Source of the DNA: Pseudomonadota bacterium
GTDB taxonomy: Bacteria > Pseudomonadota > Gammaproteobacteria > Burkholderiales > JAJZQI01
Direction: 5' to 3'
NCBI GenBank assembly: GCA_021851875.1
Contig: JAJZQI010000013.1
Location: 1-64,000, forward strand
DNA: 64,000 bases
Part shown: in pieces, positions 15,124 through 27,104 of the stretch
Position numbering within the stretch: the first letter of the stretch is position 1
Layout: every line of letters starts with the position of its first letter
Translations under genes and position numbers: made by a program
The notes under the pieces: generated by a model
Databases searched by the model: none
Seen by the model: only the letters and a program-made list of their open reading frames with translations
Told to the model about the DNA's origin: nothing

Positions 15124-17448
15124 ATGACGACCATTCACACCCTCGGATTTCCTCGCATCGGCGAGCAACGTGAACTGAAATTTGCGCTGGAGCGCTACTG
15201 GCGCGGCGCAGCATCCGCCGACGAACTGGAACAAACCGGCAAAACCTTGCGCGCCCGTCACTGGGCCATTCAGCAGCGCGCGGGTCTGGCCTACGTAACG
15301 GCGGGCGATTTCGCTTTTTACGATCAGATGGCCAATCACATTCAATGGCTGGGATGCGAGCCGGCGCGCTTCGGTTTCGACGGCAGCGAAACGCAACTTG
15401 AACGTTATTTCGCCATGGCGCGCGGCGTCAGGGCTAAAGCTGCGCACTCATCCGCCTGCGGGTGTGCGGGCGGCGCCCATGCCGACAACCAGACCGCTCT
15501 GGAAATGACCAAGTGGTTCGATACCAATTACCACTACCTGGTGCCGGAATTCGACGGGACCACCCGCTTCAGCCTGCAGGCCGAGCGCCTGCTGGCGGAG
15601 GTGGCCGAAGCGCAGGCGCTGGGTTACAAGGTCAAGCCGGTACTGATCGGGCCGCTGACCTTTCTGTGGCTGGGCAAGGTCCGCGCGGGCGGGTTGGAGC
15701 GGCTGGAACTGCTGGAAAATCTTACGCAGGTGTATGTCGAACTGCTGCTGCGTTTGCGTCAAGCGGGCGTGGAATGGGTGCAGCTCGACGAGCCGATTCT
15801 GGGGCTGGATTTGCCGGAAAACTGGCGGCAATCGTTCGAGCGTACCTATTGGCGGCTGGGCGCGGCGGGGGCAAAAGTGCTGCTGGCCACCTACTTTTCG
15901 CCCTTGCAGGAAAATTTGCGCCTGGCCTGCCAGCTGCCGGTAGCCGGCCTGCATGTCGATGCGCTGCGCGCCGGCCATGAGCTGGCTCAGGTGCTGGACT
16001 GGCTGCCGAATCACAAAATCCTCTCGGTCGGTATTGTCGACGGGCGCAATATCTGGCGTACCGATCTGGACGAGGCAATCGAAATTCTGCAGCCGGCTCT
16101 GCACAAGCGGCAGGGCGGCATCTGGCTGGCGCCGTCCTGTTCCCTGTTGCATGTGCCGTTCAGTTTGGCGGCAGAAACGGAGCTGGATGAGGAAATCCGC
16201 TCCTGGCTGGCGTTTGCCTGCGAGAAGCTGGACGAGTTGCGCCTGCTGCAGCAGCTGGTTGACGGAGACGTCACGGCGGCCGCGCCGGCCTTGCAGCAGA
16301 GCCGTCTGGCCCTGGCGCAGCGGCGTGCCAGCCAGCGCGTGCATGATGCCGCGGTGAGTGCGCGGCTGGGCAGTCTGCCGCCCGATGTGGACCGACGCCA
16401 TACTTCCTTTGCCGGGCGGCAGGCGGCGCAGCGCGCCCGCTTTAATTTGCCGCTCTTTCCCACCACCACAATCGGTTCATTTCCGCAGACGCCCGCCATC
16501 CGGGCGGCGCGGGCCGCCTGGCGATCGGGCGGGCTGGACGAGGCGTCATACCGCCAGCAGATGCGCAGCGAAATTGCCGCGGTGGTGGCCAAACAGGAGC
16601 AGATCGGCCTGGATGTACTGGTGCACGGCGAAGCCGAGCGCAACGACATGGTGGAATATTTCGGCGAGCAGCTGGCCGGTTTTGTCTTTACCCGCAACGG
16701 TTGGGTGCAGTCTTACGGTTCGCGTTGCGTCAAGCCGCCCGTCATTTACGGCGATGTGTCGCGCCCCGCGCCCATGACGGTGGAGTGGGCCCGCTATGCG
16801 CAAAGCCTGACGCAAAAGCCGATGAAAGGCATGTTGACGGGCCCGGTGACGATCCTGCAATGGTCGTTCGTGCGTGATGATCAGCCGCGCTCGGTGACCG
16901 CGCTGCAAATCGCCCTGGCGATACGCGACGAGGTGGCGGATCTGGAGCAGGCCGGCATCGGCATCATCCAGATCGACGAGCCGGCGGTGCGTGAAGGCTT
17001 GCCGCTGCGTAAAAACCAGTGGCAGAGCTATCTTGACTGGGCGACCAGGGCATTTCGCGTGTCTGCCTCGGGTGTAGCGGATGAAACGCAAATCCACACG
17101 CATATGTGCTATGCCGAGTTCAACGACATTTTGCCGGCCATTGCCGCGATGGATGCCGACGTGATCACCATCGAAACCAGCCGGTCCGCCATGGAGCTGC
17201 TGGAGGGATTCGGGCGTTTCAATTATCCGAACGAGATCGGGCCGGGGGTGTATGACATCCATTCGCCGCGCGTCCCCACGGTGGAGGAGATGACCGGCTT
17301 GCTGCAGAAGGCGTGCGAAGTGGTGCCGTCGCGCAATCTGTGGGTCAACCCGGATTGCGGCCTCAAAACCCGCGGCTGGCCGGAAACCGAAGCGGCTTTG
17401 CACTCAATGGTGCAGGCGGCGCAGATTCTGCGGGCTCGGGCGTGCTAA
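15124..17448 (+). CDS. metE: cobalamin-independent methionine synthase
   Basis: A 774-residue two-barrel enzyme that transfers methyl from 5-methyltetrahydropteroyl-triglutamate to homocysteine, the last step of methionine synthesis. The N-terminal barrel starts [24 protein letters not shown]. The catalytic C-terminal barrel starts [15 protein letters not shown]. The zinc ligands are visible: His and Cys in [11 protein letters not shown], Glu in [12 protein letters not shown], Cys in [25 protein letters not shown] provides the ribosome site. A Cys/Ala/Gly-rich insertion ([11 protein letters not shown], about 110-122) before [14 protein letters not shown] is slightly unusual. The final codons and TAA stop overlap a palindromic element. 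Confidence 0.97.
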   Translation: MTTIHTLGFPRIGEQRELKFALERYWRGAASADELEQTGKTLRARHWAIQQRAGLAYVTAGDFAFYDQMANHIQWLGCEPARFGFDGSETQLERYFAMARGVRAKAAHSSACGCAGGAHADNQTALEMTKWFDTNYHYLVPEFDGTTRFSLQAERLLAEVAEAQALGYKVKPVLIGPLTFLWLGKVRAGGLERLELLENLTQVYVELLLRLRQAGVEWVQLDEPILGLDLPENWRQSFERTYWRLGAAGAKVLLATYFSPLQENLRLACQLPVAGLHVDALRAGHELAQVLDWLPNHKILSVGIVDGRNIWRTDLDEAIEILQPALHKRQGGIWLAPSCSLLHVPFSLAAETELDEEIRSWLAFACEKLDELRLLQQLVDGDVTAAAPALQQSRLALAQRRASQRVHDAAVSARLGSLPPDVDRRHTSFAGRQAAQRARFNLPLFPTTTIGSFPQTPAIRAARAAWRSGGLDEASYRQQMRSEIAAVVAKQEQIGLDVLVHGEAERNDMVEYFGEQLAGFVFTRNGWVQSYGSRCVKPPVIYGDVSRPAPMTVEWARYAQSLTQKPMKGMLTGPVTILQWSFVRDDQPRSVTALQIALAIRDEVADLEQAGIGIIQIDEPAVREGLPLRKNQWQSYLDWATRAFRVSASGVADETQIHTHMCYAEFNDILPAIAAMDADVITIETSRSAMELLEGFGRFNYPNEIGPGVYDIHSPRVPTVEEMTGLLQKACEVVPSRNLWVNPDCGLKTRGWPETEAALHSMVQAAQILRARAC

Positions 17449-17612
17449 GGAAATGCTGATTTATTCCTGATTCGGAATAAATCAGTCAGACGGTTGCGCG
17501 GCGCATGTCCGCACAACCTCACGCTTTCAATGACTTGCGTCATTGAGCGGCCGGACGAATGCTTCGCCCGGCAGGGAAACGCGAATAAATCAGCGTTTCC
17601 CTAACACGCCTA
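17438..17612. mobile_element. MITE-like element with nested hairpins between metE and rlmH
   Basis: The ends GGGCGTGCTAAGGAAATGC (from 17438) and the reverse complement of 17583-17612 (TTAGGCGTGTTAGGGAAACGC) match closely and continue as CTGATTTATTC, an imperfect terminal inverted repeat of about 30 bp. Inside are four hairpins: CTGATTTATTCC with GGAATAAATCAG (17457-17486), GTTGCGCGG with CCGCACAAC, TCAATGAC with GTCATTGA, and GCCGGACGAA with TTCGCCCGGC. The left end provides the metE TAA and the right end the rlmH TAG. The termini share the GGCGTGTTA signature with the element after proC. No gene inside; it probably also stops transcription from both sides. Confidence 0.75.
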
Positions 17613-18080
17613 ATCCCGATGATAGGGGTGCCCGGCGTTGATGCTCCAGGCGCGGTAGAGCTGTTCGGCCAGCACGACCCGCGCCATGCCGTGCGGCAGG
17701 GTCATGGGCGAGAGGGCCAGCATGAGTTTGGCGCGCTGCTTGATGGCCGGGTCGAGGCCGTCGGCGCCGCCGATGACGAAGGCCAGGTCGACGCCTTCTT
17801 GCTCGGTTTTCGCCAGCCAGTGGGCCAGATCGTGGCTGGTGAAGGCCTTGCCGCGCTCGTCCAGCGCCACGATGGCGGTCTGCGCCGGGACAGCCTGGCT
17901 GATGCGCTCGGCCTCGATGGCCTGCACCTGGGCGGCGGTGCGCCCGCCATCGCGTTTTTCCGGTTTGATTTCCACCAGGCGGGCCTGCCATTCGCGCGGC
18001 AAACGCTTGAGGTATCCGTCGCAGGCGCTGTTGACCCAGGCGGGCTGCTTGTGGCCGACAGTCAGCAAAGAGATTTTCAT
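17610..18080 (-). CDS. rlmH: 23S rRNA pseudouridine-1915 N3-methyltransferase RlmH
   Basis: A 156-residue SPOUT-fold methyltransferase acting on Psi1915 of 23S rRNA in assembled 70S ribosomes. The N-terminus MKISLLTVGHK, the SAM-knot motif FVIGGADGLDPAIKQRA and the C-terminal ALSPMTLPHGMARVVLAEQLYRAWSINAGHPYHRD are canonical. It follows rsfS by 11 bases, as in E. coli. The stop directly after HRD is the terminal TAG of a palindromic element, so the element landed exactly at the gene end. Confidence 0.96.
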   Translation of the reverse strand: MKISLLTVGHKQPAWVNSACDGYLKRLPREWQARLVEIKPEKRDGGRTAAQVQAIEAERISQAVPAQTAIVALDERGKAFTSHDLAHWLAKTEQEGVDLAFVIGGADGLDPAIKQRAKLMLALSPMTLPHGMARVVLAEQLYRAWSINAGHPYHRD

Positions 18081-18091
18081 GCCCGCAGGAC

Positions 18092-18481
18092 TTACTCGTC
18101 ACCCTCGCTGTAACGCATGGGCGGGGTGCTGTGCAGGGTGCCGACGCGCTTCATGTTCTGCGTTTCGCCCCACAGTTGTTCCAGGTTGTAGTACTGGCGC
18201 ACGGCAGGCACCATGATGTGGGCGACGATGTCGCCCAGGTCGACGACCACCCATTCGCCTTCGTGCTCACCCTCGGTGCCGAGGATGTCGTGGCCGGCTT
18301 CCTTGACCTTCTCGCGCACGTTGTTGGCAAGCGCGCGGGTCTGGCGGTTGGAGTCGCCGCTGGCGATGATGAGTGTGTCGAACAGGGTGCCCATGCGCGA
18401 GACATCAATCACCACGATGTCCTTCGCCTTGATATCTTCCAGCGCGTCGATGACGGTTTGTTCCAGTGCGTTGGGGGTCAT
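18092..18481 (-). CDS. rsfS: ribosome silencing factor RsfS
   Basis: A 129-residue RsfS/Iojap protein that binds uL14 on the 50S subunit and blocks subunit joining under starvation. Motifs: IDALEDIKAKDIVVIDVS, TLFDTLIIASGDSNRQTRALANNV, EGEHEGEWVVVDLGDIVAHIMVPAVRQYYNLEQLW. The ATG at 18481 overlaps the nadD TGA (ATGA); a longer in-frame extension is not conserved. A C-terminal tail of about 20 residues (TQNMKRVGTLHSTPPMRYSEGDE) extends beyond the usual end. Confidence 0.95.
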   Translation of the reverse strand: MTPNALEQTVIDALEDIKAKDIVVIDVSRMGTLFDTLIIASGDSNRQTRALANNVREKVKEAGHDILGTEGEHEGEWVVVDLGDIVAHIMVPAVRQYYNLEQLWGETQNMKRVGTLHSTPPMRYSEGDE

Positions 18482-19137
18482 GCTTTTCCTTGATACAGGT
18501 GGTTTTGTTGAATATAGGCCAGAACGCTGTCCGGCAAAAGGTAACGTGGGGTCTGCTGTTCGCTGACGCAACTGCGGATTTTGGTGGCGGAAATGTCCAG
18601 CGGGGTGATTTCCAGAGTGTTGATGAGCCCGGCCGGACTGTCCTGCAGTTGCCGCGGGTTGCTGGTCAGGCGGCTGTGCAGCTCCCCGCGCAGGCTGTCC
18701 GGCATGCTGTCGGCCCACATCACATGCGGGTAGCCGGGGCGCAGGGCCACGGCGATGTGGGTGAGGCTGAACAGCTCGCGCCAGCGGTGCCAGGAGGCCA
18801 GGCCCAAAAAGGCATCGGCCCCCACCAGCAGCACCAGCGGCTGCTGCTCGCCCAGCTCGGCGCGCAGCTCGGTGAGGGTGTCGATGGTGTAGCTGGGGGC
18901 GTCCTTGCGCACTTCGCGGTCATCCACCAGAAACAGCGGGTTATTGCCGGTGGCCAGGCGGGTCATTTCCAGCCGCTGCTGCGGCGAAACGCCGGGCGCC
19001 GCGCGGTGTGGCGGGCGACCGGCGGGAATGAAACGCACCTCACGCAGCTGCAGCGAGACGGCGGCTTCCTGGGCGAAGCGCAGGTGGGCGAAATGGATCG
19101 GGTCGAAAGTGCCGCCCAGGATACCGATCGGTTTCAT
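18478..19137 (-). CDS. nadD: nicotinate-nucleotide adenylyltransferase
   Basis: A 219-residue nucleotidyltransferase converting nicotinate mononucleotide and ATP to deamido-NAD. The N-terminal GILGGTFDPIHFAHLRFAQEAA carries the HxxH-type nucleotide-binding motif. FIPAGRPPHR and the C-terminal DISATKIRSCV (family ISSTxIR) are also present. The ATG at 19137 overlaps the proA stop by one base, and its own TGA overlaps the rsfS ATG, so three genes are translationally linked. Confidence 0.95.
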   Translation of the reverse strand: MKPIGILGGTFDPIHFAHLRFAQEAAVSLQLREVRFIPAGRPPHRAAPGVSPQQRLEMTRLATGNNPLFLVDDREVRKDAPSYTIDTLTELRAELGEQQPLVLLVGADAFLGLASWHRWRELFSLTHIAVALRPGYPHVMWADSMPDSLRGELHSRLTSNPRQLQDSPAGLINTLEITPLDISATKIRSCVSEQQTPRYLLPDSVLAYIQQNHLYQGKA

Positions 19138-20393
19138 TACTGACGGATATGCCCGTCGCCCAGCACCACCCATTTCTGGCTGGTCAGGCCTTCCAGACCC
19201 ACCGGACCGCGGGCGTGGATCTTGTCGGTGGAAATGCCGATCTCCGCGCCCAGGCCATATTCGAAGCCATCGGCAAAGCGGGTGGAGGCGTTGACCATGA
19301 CCGAACTGGAGTCCACTTCACGCAGGAAGCGGCGCGCACGGGTGTAGTCTTCGGTCACAATCGCTTCGGTATGCTGCGAGCTGTAGCGGGCAATGTGGTC
19401 CAGCGCGCTGTCCAGATCGTGCACCAGCTTGATCGACAGAATCGGCGCCAGATATTCCTCGTACCAGTCTTCCTCGGTGGCGGCTTTCATCTCCGGTACG
19501 ATGACGCGCGATGCCTCGCAGCCGCGCATTTCCACGCTCTTGGCGGTGTAGATTTCCGCCAGCTGCGGCAGCACCGTGTGGGCGATGCCGGCATGCACCA
19601 GCAGCGTTTCCATGGTGTTGCAGGTGCCGTAACGATGCGTTTTGGCATTGTCGGCAATGCGCACGGCCTTCGCCACGTCGGCCTTGTCGTCGATGTACAC
19701 GTGGCAGACCCCGTGCAGGTGCTTGATGACCGGCACACGGGCTTCGCTGCTGATGCGTTCGATCAGGCCCTTGCCGCCGCGCGGCACGATCACGTCGACA
19801 TAGTCCTTCATGGTGATGAGTTCGCCCACGGCAGCACGGTCGGTGGTTTCGATCACCTGCACCGCCGTTTCCGGCAAGCCGGCCGCTGCCAGGCCCTCGC
19901 GCACGCAGGCGGCGATGGTCTGGTTGGCGTGAAAGGCTTCCGAGCCGCCGCGCAGGATGGCGGCGTTGCCGGATTTCAGGCACAGGGCGGATGCGTCTGC
20001 CGTGACATTGGGGCGGGCCTCGTAAATAATGCCGATGACGCCCAGCGGCACGCGCATTTTGCCTACCTGGATACCGGAAGGGCGGTAATTCAGGTCGGTA
20101 ATGGCGCCGATCGGGTCGGGCAGTGCGGCAATCTGTTCCAAGCCTTCAGCCATGGAGGCAACGGTCTTTTCCGTCAGCGTCAGGCGGTCGATCATGGCCG
20201 GTTCCAGGCTTTTGGCGCGCGCCTCGTCCAGATCCTTGGCATTGGCAGCCAGCAACTTGGCGCTGTCGCGGCGGATGGCGGCAGCCATGGCCAGCAGGGC
20301 GCTGTTCTTGGCGTTGGTGTCGGCCCGTGCCATGGCGCGGGCGGCATGGCGGGCTTTTTGCCCGACTTCCAGCATGTATTCGGAGATGTTCAT
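19137..20393 (-). CDS. proA: gamma-glutamyl phosphate reductase
   Basis: A 418-residue aldehyde-dehydrogenase-fold enzyme making glutamate-5-semialdehyde from gamma-glutamyl phosphate with NADPH, in proline synthesis. Motifs: [53 protein letters not shown], and the catalytic cysteine in [16 protein letters not shown]. The ATG at 20393 ([10 protein letters not shown]) is preferred; a TTG two codons upstream is possible. It lies 7 bases after holA and overlaps nadD. proC of the same pathway is about 13 kb away in another operon. Confidence 0.96.
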   Translation of the reverse strand: MNISEYMLEVGQKARHAARAMARADTNAKNSALLAMAAAIRRDSAKLLAANAKDLDEARAKSLEPAMIDRLTLTEKTVASMAEGLEQIAALPDPIGAITDLNYRPSGIQVGKMRVPLGVIGIIYEARPNVTADASALCLKSGNAAILRGGSEAFHANQTIAACVREGLAAAGLPETAVQVIETTDRAAVGELITMKDYVDVIVPRGGKGLIERISSEARVPVIKHLHGVCHVYIDDKADVAKAVRIADNAKTHRYGTCNTMETLLVHAGIAHTVLPQLAEIYTAKSVEMRGCEASRVIVPEMKAATEEDWYEEYLAPILSIKLVHDLDSALDHIARYSSQHTEAIVTEDYTRARRFLREVDSSSVMVNASTRFADGFEYGLGAEIGISTDKIHARGPVGLEGLTSQKWVVLGDGHIRQ

Positions 20394-20400
20394 AATCAAT

Positions 20401-21429
20401 TCAATTCAGTTCTTTAACGAGTAGTTTGCCACGCGCCAGCGTCAATGTCAGCGCTTCCAGTCGCGCCCATGGCTCGCCGCTGCCGACGCCCTTGATGGCG
20501 CGGTCCACTTCGGTCAGCTGGGTGAGACAGTAATGCAGCGCTTTCAGGCTCAGGCGTGCCAGTGCTTTCTCATACAACGGTTTGCGCGAATCCCAGATGC
20601 GCAACTGCTGCCACAGCCCTGCGAGCGGCTGGCCAGCCTGCTGGGCAACTTTCAGGCGCGCCAGGGCACGCACATCGTCGGCCAGCTTCCATACCAGAAT
20701 GGTGGGCGCAGTGCCTTCATCTTTCAAGCCGGTGAGCGTTTTGCCGGTGCGCGCCACATCACCCGCCAGGATGGCTTCGCTCAGCTTGTACACATCAAAA
20801 CGCGCCACATCCAGCACGGCCGTTTCGACCTGGGCAAAGGCCAGCTTGCCGGCAGGCAACAGCAGGCCCAGTTTGCGGATTTCCTGTTCGGCGGCCAGCA
20901 GGTTGCCTTCCACCCGTTCGGTGAGGAATTGCAGCACATCGCGGTCGGCAAACTGCTGTTGGCGCGCCAGTCGCTGTTCGATCCATTGCGGCAGACGGTG
21001 GCGTTCGACCACCGGTATGGCGAGGCTCATACCGGCCTTGTCGAGCGCCTTGAACCAGACGCTGTTCTGGTTGGTTTTGTCGAGCTTGGGCAAGGTGATC
21101 AGCGTCAGCGTGTCGGCCGGCAGATTGGCGCAGTATTCCTGCAGCACCTTGCTGCCTTCGGTACCCGGCTTGCCGCCGGGAATACGCAGCTCGACGATAC
21201 GCCGTTCGGCAAACAGCGACAGGCTGGCACCGCTGTGCAGCAGCTGCTGCCAGTCGAAACGGCCTTCCACGGTGAAAACTTCACGTTCCGTGTAGCCTTG
21301 CTGGCGGGCGGCCTGGCGCAGCTGGTCGACAGCCTCCAGCTGCAGCAGGGCTTCGTCGGAGTGGATGACGTAAAGCGGTGCAAGGCCCTGCTGCAGGTGG
21401 TTGGTCAGCTGGTCAGGACTGAGCTGCAT
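20401..21429 (-). CDS. holA: DNA polymerase III delta subunit
   Basis: A 342-residue clamp-loader subunit that opens the beta clamp. The start [41 protein letters not shown] is typical HolA. The degenerate AAA+ domain has no functional P-loop, and the collar domain lies near the C-terminus ([32 protein letters not shown]). The start is placed at 21429, inside the lptE coding end (17-base overlap). An upstream Cys-rich extension is not conserved. Confidence 0.94.
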   Translation of the reverse strand: MQLSPDQLTNHLQQGLAPLYVIHSDEALLQLEAVDQLRQAARQQGYTEREVFTVEGRFDWQQLLHSGASLSLFAERRIVELRIPGGKPGTEGSKVLQEYCANLPADTLTLITLPKLDKTNQNSVWFKALDKAGMSLAIPVVERHRLPQWIEQRLARQQQFADRDVLQFLTERVEGNLLAAEQEIRKLGLLLPAGKLAFAQVETAVLDVARFDVYKLSEAILAGDVARTGKTLTGLKDEGTAPTILVWKLADDVRALARLKVAQQAGQPLAGLWQQLRIWDSRKPLYEKALARLSLKALHYCLTQLTEVDRAIKGVGSGEPWARLEALTLTLARGKLLVKELN

Positions 21430-21919
21430 CGGGTTTGAACGCGGACAGGCGACGCAACAACAGTTGCACGGCATCGTGCTGCATGTCGGTAAACATCATG
21501 CCTTCTTCGGCTTCCTTCGCCAGTACGTCGGCGTCGTTGAAGGTGATGTCGCGGTGCAGTTGCAGCGAAGCCGGCGGCGCAAGCGCAACGCCTTTGGCGT
21601 TACGCAGCTGATAGGTGATGGTGTAGCGCAGGCGGAACTCGCGCACGCGGCCATCGGCGCCAATGGACAGGATGTCCTTGAAGCGGCCTTCACCCAACAG
21701 AGCCAGAGTGGCCTCGGCTTCCTGTGGCGTATCCGTCAGGCGCGTATGGCTGGCGCTGCGGATGTTGCGCGACAGGTCGTTGACGAAGACGGAATTGCGA
21801 TCGCCGTTGATGTACAGGCTGGCAAAGGGCAAATCAGCCGTGCCGCGCAGCTGGAAGCCGCAACCGGCCAGCAGGGCGGCCAGTAGCGTGACGGTGACGA
21901 TATGCTTTAAGGTTTTCAT
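21413..21919 (-). CDS. lptE: LPS-assembly lipoprotein LptE
   Basis: A 168-residue outer-membrane lipoprotein that plugs the LptD barrel and helps insert LPS. The signal peptide MKTLKHIVTVTLLAALLAGC ends in the lipobox LAGC (Cys20), followed by GFQLRGTADLPFASLYI, the LptE start. It follows leuS by 4 bases and overlaps holA, the usual leuS-lptE-holA order. Presence of LptE agrees with an LPS-bearing outer membrane and with the polysaccharide locus at the right end of the window. Confidence 0.95.
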   Translation of the reverse strand: MKTLKHIVTVTLLAALLAGCGFQLRGTADLPFASLYINGDRNSVFVNDLSRNIRSASHTRLTDTPQEAEATLALLGEGRFKDILSIGADGRVREFRLRYTITYQLRNAKGVALAPPASLQLHRDITFNDADVLAKEAEEGMMFTDMQHDAVQLLLRRLSAFKPDAAQS

Positions 21920-21923
21920 GAGC

Positions 21924-24542
<2,619 letters not shown>

Positions 24543-24673
24543 TTATGAATTCGGGTTAAATCAAAACCTTGCATTATACCTTGTTGAGGGCGGGTATTGG
24601 GGAGTGGGAAACGGGAAGTTGGGGTGCAAACTCTGCGATAATCGCAATTTCGGCAACTAATTTTGGGAAAGCC

Positions 24674-24898
24674 ATGCAAATGCAAAAGGTGACGTTTGAA
24701 TTGACCGGCGAATACGTTGAATTGTGCAACCTGCTCAAACTGGCCGGGGTGGCCGATAGCGGCGGGCAGGGCAAGGCGCTGGTGGCGGACGACCAGGTCA
24801 AGGTCGACGGACGGCCGGAAAGCCGCAAGACGGCGAAGATTCGCGCCGGGCAGGTGGTTGAATGCCTGGGTGTACGGATTGAGGTGGTGGGTGGGTAG
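24674..24898 (+). CDS. small S4-domain RNA-binding protein (YbcJ-like)
   Basis: A 74-residue protein that is essentially one S4 domain: EYVELCNLLKLAGVADSGGQGKALVADDQVKVDGRPESRKTAKIRAGQVVE, like E. coli YbcJ, which binds RNA and may act in translation or ribosome biology. The ATG at 24674 follows a TTGGGAAA site; the ATG at 24680 is an alternative. The TAG stop is the first three bases of a heptanucleotide tandem repeat (TAGATAG)3, so the repeat sets the C-terminus. Confidence 0.88.
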   Translation: MQMQKVTFELTGEYVELCNLLKLAGVADSGGQGKALVADDQVKVDGRPESRKTAKIRAGQVVECLGVRIEVVGG

Positions 24899-24993
24899 AT
24901 AGTAGATAGTAGATAGTGGGAAGTGGGAAGTGGGAAGTGGGAAGTGGGAAGTGGGAAGTGGGAAGTGGGAAGTGGGAAGTGGGAAGTGGGAAG
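24896..24993 (+). repeat. compound heptanucleotide tandem repeat, (TAGATAG)3(TGGGAAG)11
   Basis: Three perfect TAGATAG units (24896-24916) run directly into eleven perfect TGGGAAG units (24917-24993). A degenerate GGGAGTGGGAAACGGGAAG lies just upstream of the S4 gene (about 24600-24620). The unit length is the same as in the 10.2-kb tracts and in the tract at the rfbB end. A perfect 11-unit array suggests recent expansion and likely copy-number variation between strains. Confidence 0.95.
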
Positions 24994-25030
24994 CGGCAAA
25001 CAGTGAAAGACCAAATCCAAAATCCATCCT

Positions 25031-25089
25031 CCTGGCCCAACGAGGCCAGGGTCTCCCCGCCCACCGGGCGGGGACGGAAGGGGTGGGGA
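25031..25089 (+). repeat. dispersed double-hairpin repeat (copy 1)
   Basis: Hairpin 1 is CCTGGCC/GGCCAGG with loop CAACGA (25031-25050). Hairpin 2 is a 9-bp stem TCCCCGCCC/GGGCGGGGA with loop ACC (25054-25074), followed by CGGAAGGGGTGGGGA. Partial copies occur at 42334 (second half) and 45040 (hairpin 1 plus ACGGAAGGGGTG). The rest of 24994-25180 shows no gene. Confidence 0.7.
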
Positions 25090-25180
25090 TATTTGTTTGG
25101 GCTGAGATGCTCAAGGAATGTTGAGGGCCGGGCTCTGCCCGGTCTTGCCGGTCGCAGCTTTCAGCTGACCCCAGCCCAAG

Positions 25181-25210
25181 GTGACAAACCCCTGATTTTT
25201 TGGCTACAAT
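25181..25210 (+). promoter_or_regulatory. sigma-70-type promoter for prkB
   Basis: GTGACA (25181-25186) and TACAAT (25205-25210) are separated by 18 bases, about 50 bases upstream of the prkB start. No CbbR site could be assigned with confidence. Confidence 0.45.
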
Positions 25211-25264
25211 AGCCGATTGATTTTTAACCTTTGTCTATATACCTGACTCTTGGGGAGTTGCCAG

Positions 25265-26155
25265 ATGTCGAAGAAGCACCCAGTCGTAGCTGTGACCGGT
25301 TCATCCGGTGCGGGTACCACCACCGTTAAGCGCGCGTTTGAACACATTTTCCGTCGCGAAAACATCAACCCGGTTGTGATCGAAGGCGATAGCTTCCACA
25401 GCCTGAACCGCGTGGAATTCCGTGAAGCGGTGAAAAAAGCTGAAGCGGCCGGCAACAAGAACCTGTCCCACTTCGGTCCGGAAGCCAACCACTTCGACAA
25501 ACTGGAAGAGCTGTTCAAGTCCTACGGCAAAAACGGCAAGGGCAAGAAGCGTTACTACCTGCATAGCGACGAAGAGGCCGCCGAACACAATGCCCGCCTG
25601 AAGACCAGCCTGAAGGCCGGCGAATTTACCCCGTGGGAAGACCTGCCGGGCGAATCCGACCTGCTGTTCTACGAAGGTCTGCACGGCCTGGTGAAGACCG
25701 ACAAGATCGACGTGGCGCAGCACGTTGACCTGGGCGTGGGCGTGGTGCCTATCGTCAACCTGGAGTGGATTCAGAAGATCCACCGCGACAACAAGGAACG
25801 CGGTTACTCCGCCGAAGCGATCGTGGACACCATCCTGCGCCGCATGCCGGATTACGTGAACCACATTGCGCCGCAGTTCTCCCGTACCCACGTGAACTTC
25901 CAGCGCGTATCCACCGTGGATACCTCCAACCCGTTCATCGCGCGCGACATCCCGACGCCGGACGAGAGCTTCGTGGTGATCCGTTTCAGCGAACCGAAGG
26001 GCGTGGATTTCCCCTACCTGCTGAACATGGTGCCGGATTCCTTCATGTCCCGCCGCAATACCATCGTGGTGCCGGGCGGCAAGATGGGTTACGCCATGGA
26101 GCTGATCCTGACCCCGATGATTCATGACCTGATCGAAGGTCGCAGCAAGAAGTAA
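25265..26155 (+). CDS. prkB: phosphoribulokinase
   Basis: A 296-residue class I (proteobacterial, usually octameric) phosphoribulokinase that phosphorylates ribulose-5-phosphate to RuBP in the Calvin cycle. The P-loop is VTGSSGAGTTTVKRAFEHIF (about 10-29). VIEGDSFHS, the LLFYEGLHGLVKT lid/Walker B stretch and the C-terminal FVVIRFSEPKGVDFPYLLNMVPDSFMSRRNTIVVPGGKMGYAMELIL are diagnostic. GGGAG lies 7 bases before the ATG. It stands alone between its own promoter and a strong terminator, not in a cbb operon here. It implies autotrophic CO2 fixation. Confidence 0.97.
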   Translation: MSKKHPVVAVTGSSGAGTTTVKRAFEHIFRRENINPVVIEGDSFHSLNRVEFREAVKKAEAAGNKNLSHFGPEANHFDKLEELFKSYGKNGKGKKRYYLHSDEEAAEHNARLKTSLKAGEFTPWEDLPGESDLLFYEGLHGLVKTDKIDVAQHVDLGVGVVPIVNLEWIQKIHRDNKERGYSAEAIVDTILRRMPDYVNHIAPQFSRTHVNFQRVSTVDTSNPFIARDIPTPDESFVVIRFSEPKGVDFPYLLNMVPDSFMSRRNTIVVPGGKMGYAMELILTPMIHDLIEGRSKK

Positions 26156-26175
26156 GCGCTGCCGGCTGTATAAGG

Positions 26176-26202
26176 AAAACCCCGCTGCGGCGGGGTTTTT
26201 TT
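26176..26202 (+). terminator. intrinsic terminator after prkB
   Basis: A 10-bp stem AAAACCCCGC/GCGGGGTTTT with a TGCG loop (26176-26199) runs into seven T residues. It lies 20 bases after the prkB stop: a textbook rho-independent terminator. Confidence 0.95.
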
Positions 26203-26246
26203 ATGGTTGTGCTACACTGGTCCTTACAGACATCATGGGGAAAGCC

Positions 26247-26831
26247 ATGTCAAATTCATCCGATCCGATTACGCTGATGGGCAGCTCTGCTCGCAATCCC
26301 GACCTGAACTGGAGCCAGGTACGCGAGACGATATTGATGCTGGAGCTGGCCATCGCCCAGATCGATGTGGCTTTGCGTGACAGCGACGGGTCGGTTTCGG
26401 TTTTGACCAACACGTTTACCGAGATGATGGGCTACATGAGCGATATCCAGGAAGAAATCGCCAAACTGCCGGAAGAGGGCGAGAGCAAGCACATCAAGGA
26501 GCGCGTGACCCGTTATGGCCACAGCGTGTCCACCATGATGCAGGAGTCCATCGTGGCGTTCCAGTTTTACGACAAGCTGACCCAGCGGCTCAACCATGTG
26601 GGTTTGAGCGTGAAACACCTGTCCAGCCTGATTGCCGAGCCGGCCAAACTGTACAACCCGACTGAATGGGTCAAGCTGCAGGATGAGATTCGCGGCAAAT
26701 ACACCATGGCGGAAGAGGTGCTGATGTTCGATGCCATCATGGCAGGCGGTTCGGTGGAGGAGGCGCTGGCCAAATACCGTGCGGCGCTGGAGGAGAGCAA
26801 GAAAAAGCTGCAGGACATCGAGCTGTTCTAG
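26247..26831 (+). CDS. conserved helical protein, CheZ/chemotaxis-like motif
   Basis: A 194-residue, almost wholly helical cytosolic protein that I cannot name with certainty. The segment SVSTMMQESIVAFQFYDKLTQRLNHVGLSVKHLSSLI (about 93-130) resembles the QFxDxxxQRLxHV stretch of CheZ-like and methyl-accepting proteins, and the C-terminus (EEALAKYRAALEESKKKLQDIELF) is coiled-coil-like. The ATG at 26247 has GGGGAAAG upstream; an ATG at 26235 is possible. It is monocistronic, between the prkB terminator and a 273-base gap (26832-27104) in which I see no gene. A signalling or filament role is speculation. Confidence 0.6.
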   Translation: MSNSSDPITLMGSSARNPDLNWSQVRETILMLELAIAQIDVALRDSDGSVSVLTNTFTEMMGYMSDIQEEIAKLPEEGESKHIKERVTRYGHSVSTMMQESIVAFQFYDKLTQRLNHVGLSVKHLSSLIAEPAKLYNPTEWVKLQDEIRGKYTMAEEVLMFDAIMAGGSVEEALAKYRAALEESKKKLQDIELF

Positions 26832-27104
26832 TGCTGCCGTGTTGGGTATCCCCGACAAACGACAAGTTAAATTGATTGGTATGCGTTATCCCCCTGTCCC
26901 GGCTTGCCACGGGTAGGGCGGCATGGTAGTTTTCCTTCGTTGCAAATAACAAATCGCGTGGCATAACGGCTGTGCCGGACGCGGCGAATAATAGACGGCT
27001 CCCGACCTTTCCATCGCTTTTCTGTTGCAGGGCTGCAGGGCTGCATTCGCCCGGCAGGGAGGTGGCGTCGGCGGCAAACCACAACGTTTCCAAGGATAAA
27101 ACAG

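Noticed and set aside
24896-24993. Possible CRISPR array
   Set aside because: The units are 7 bases and directly adjacent with no spacers; it is a simple tandem repeat and no cas genes are near.
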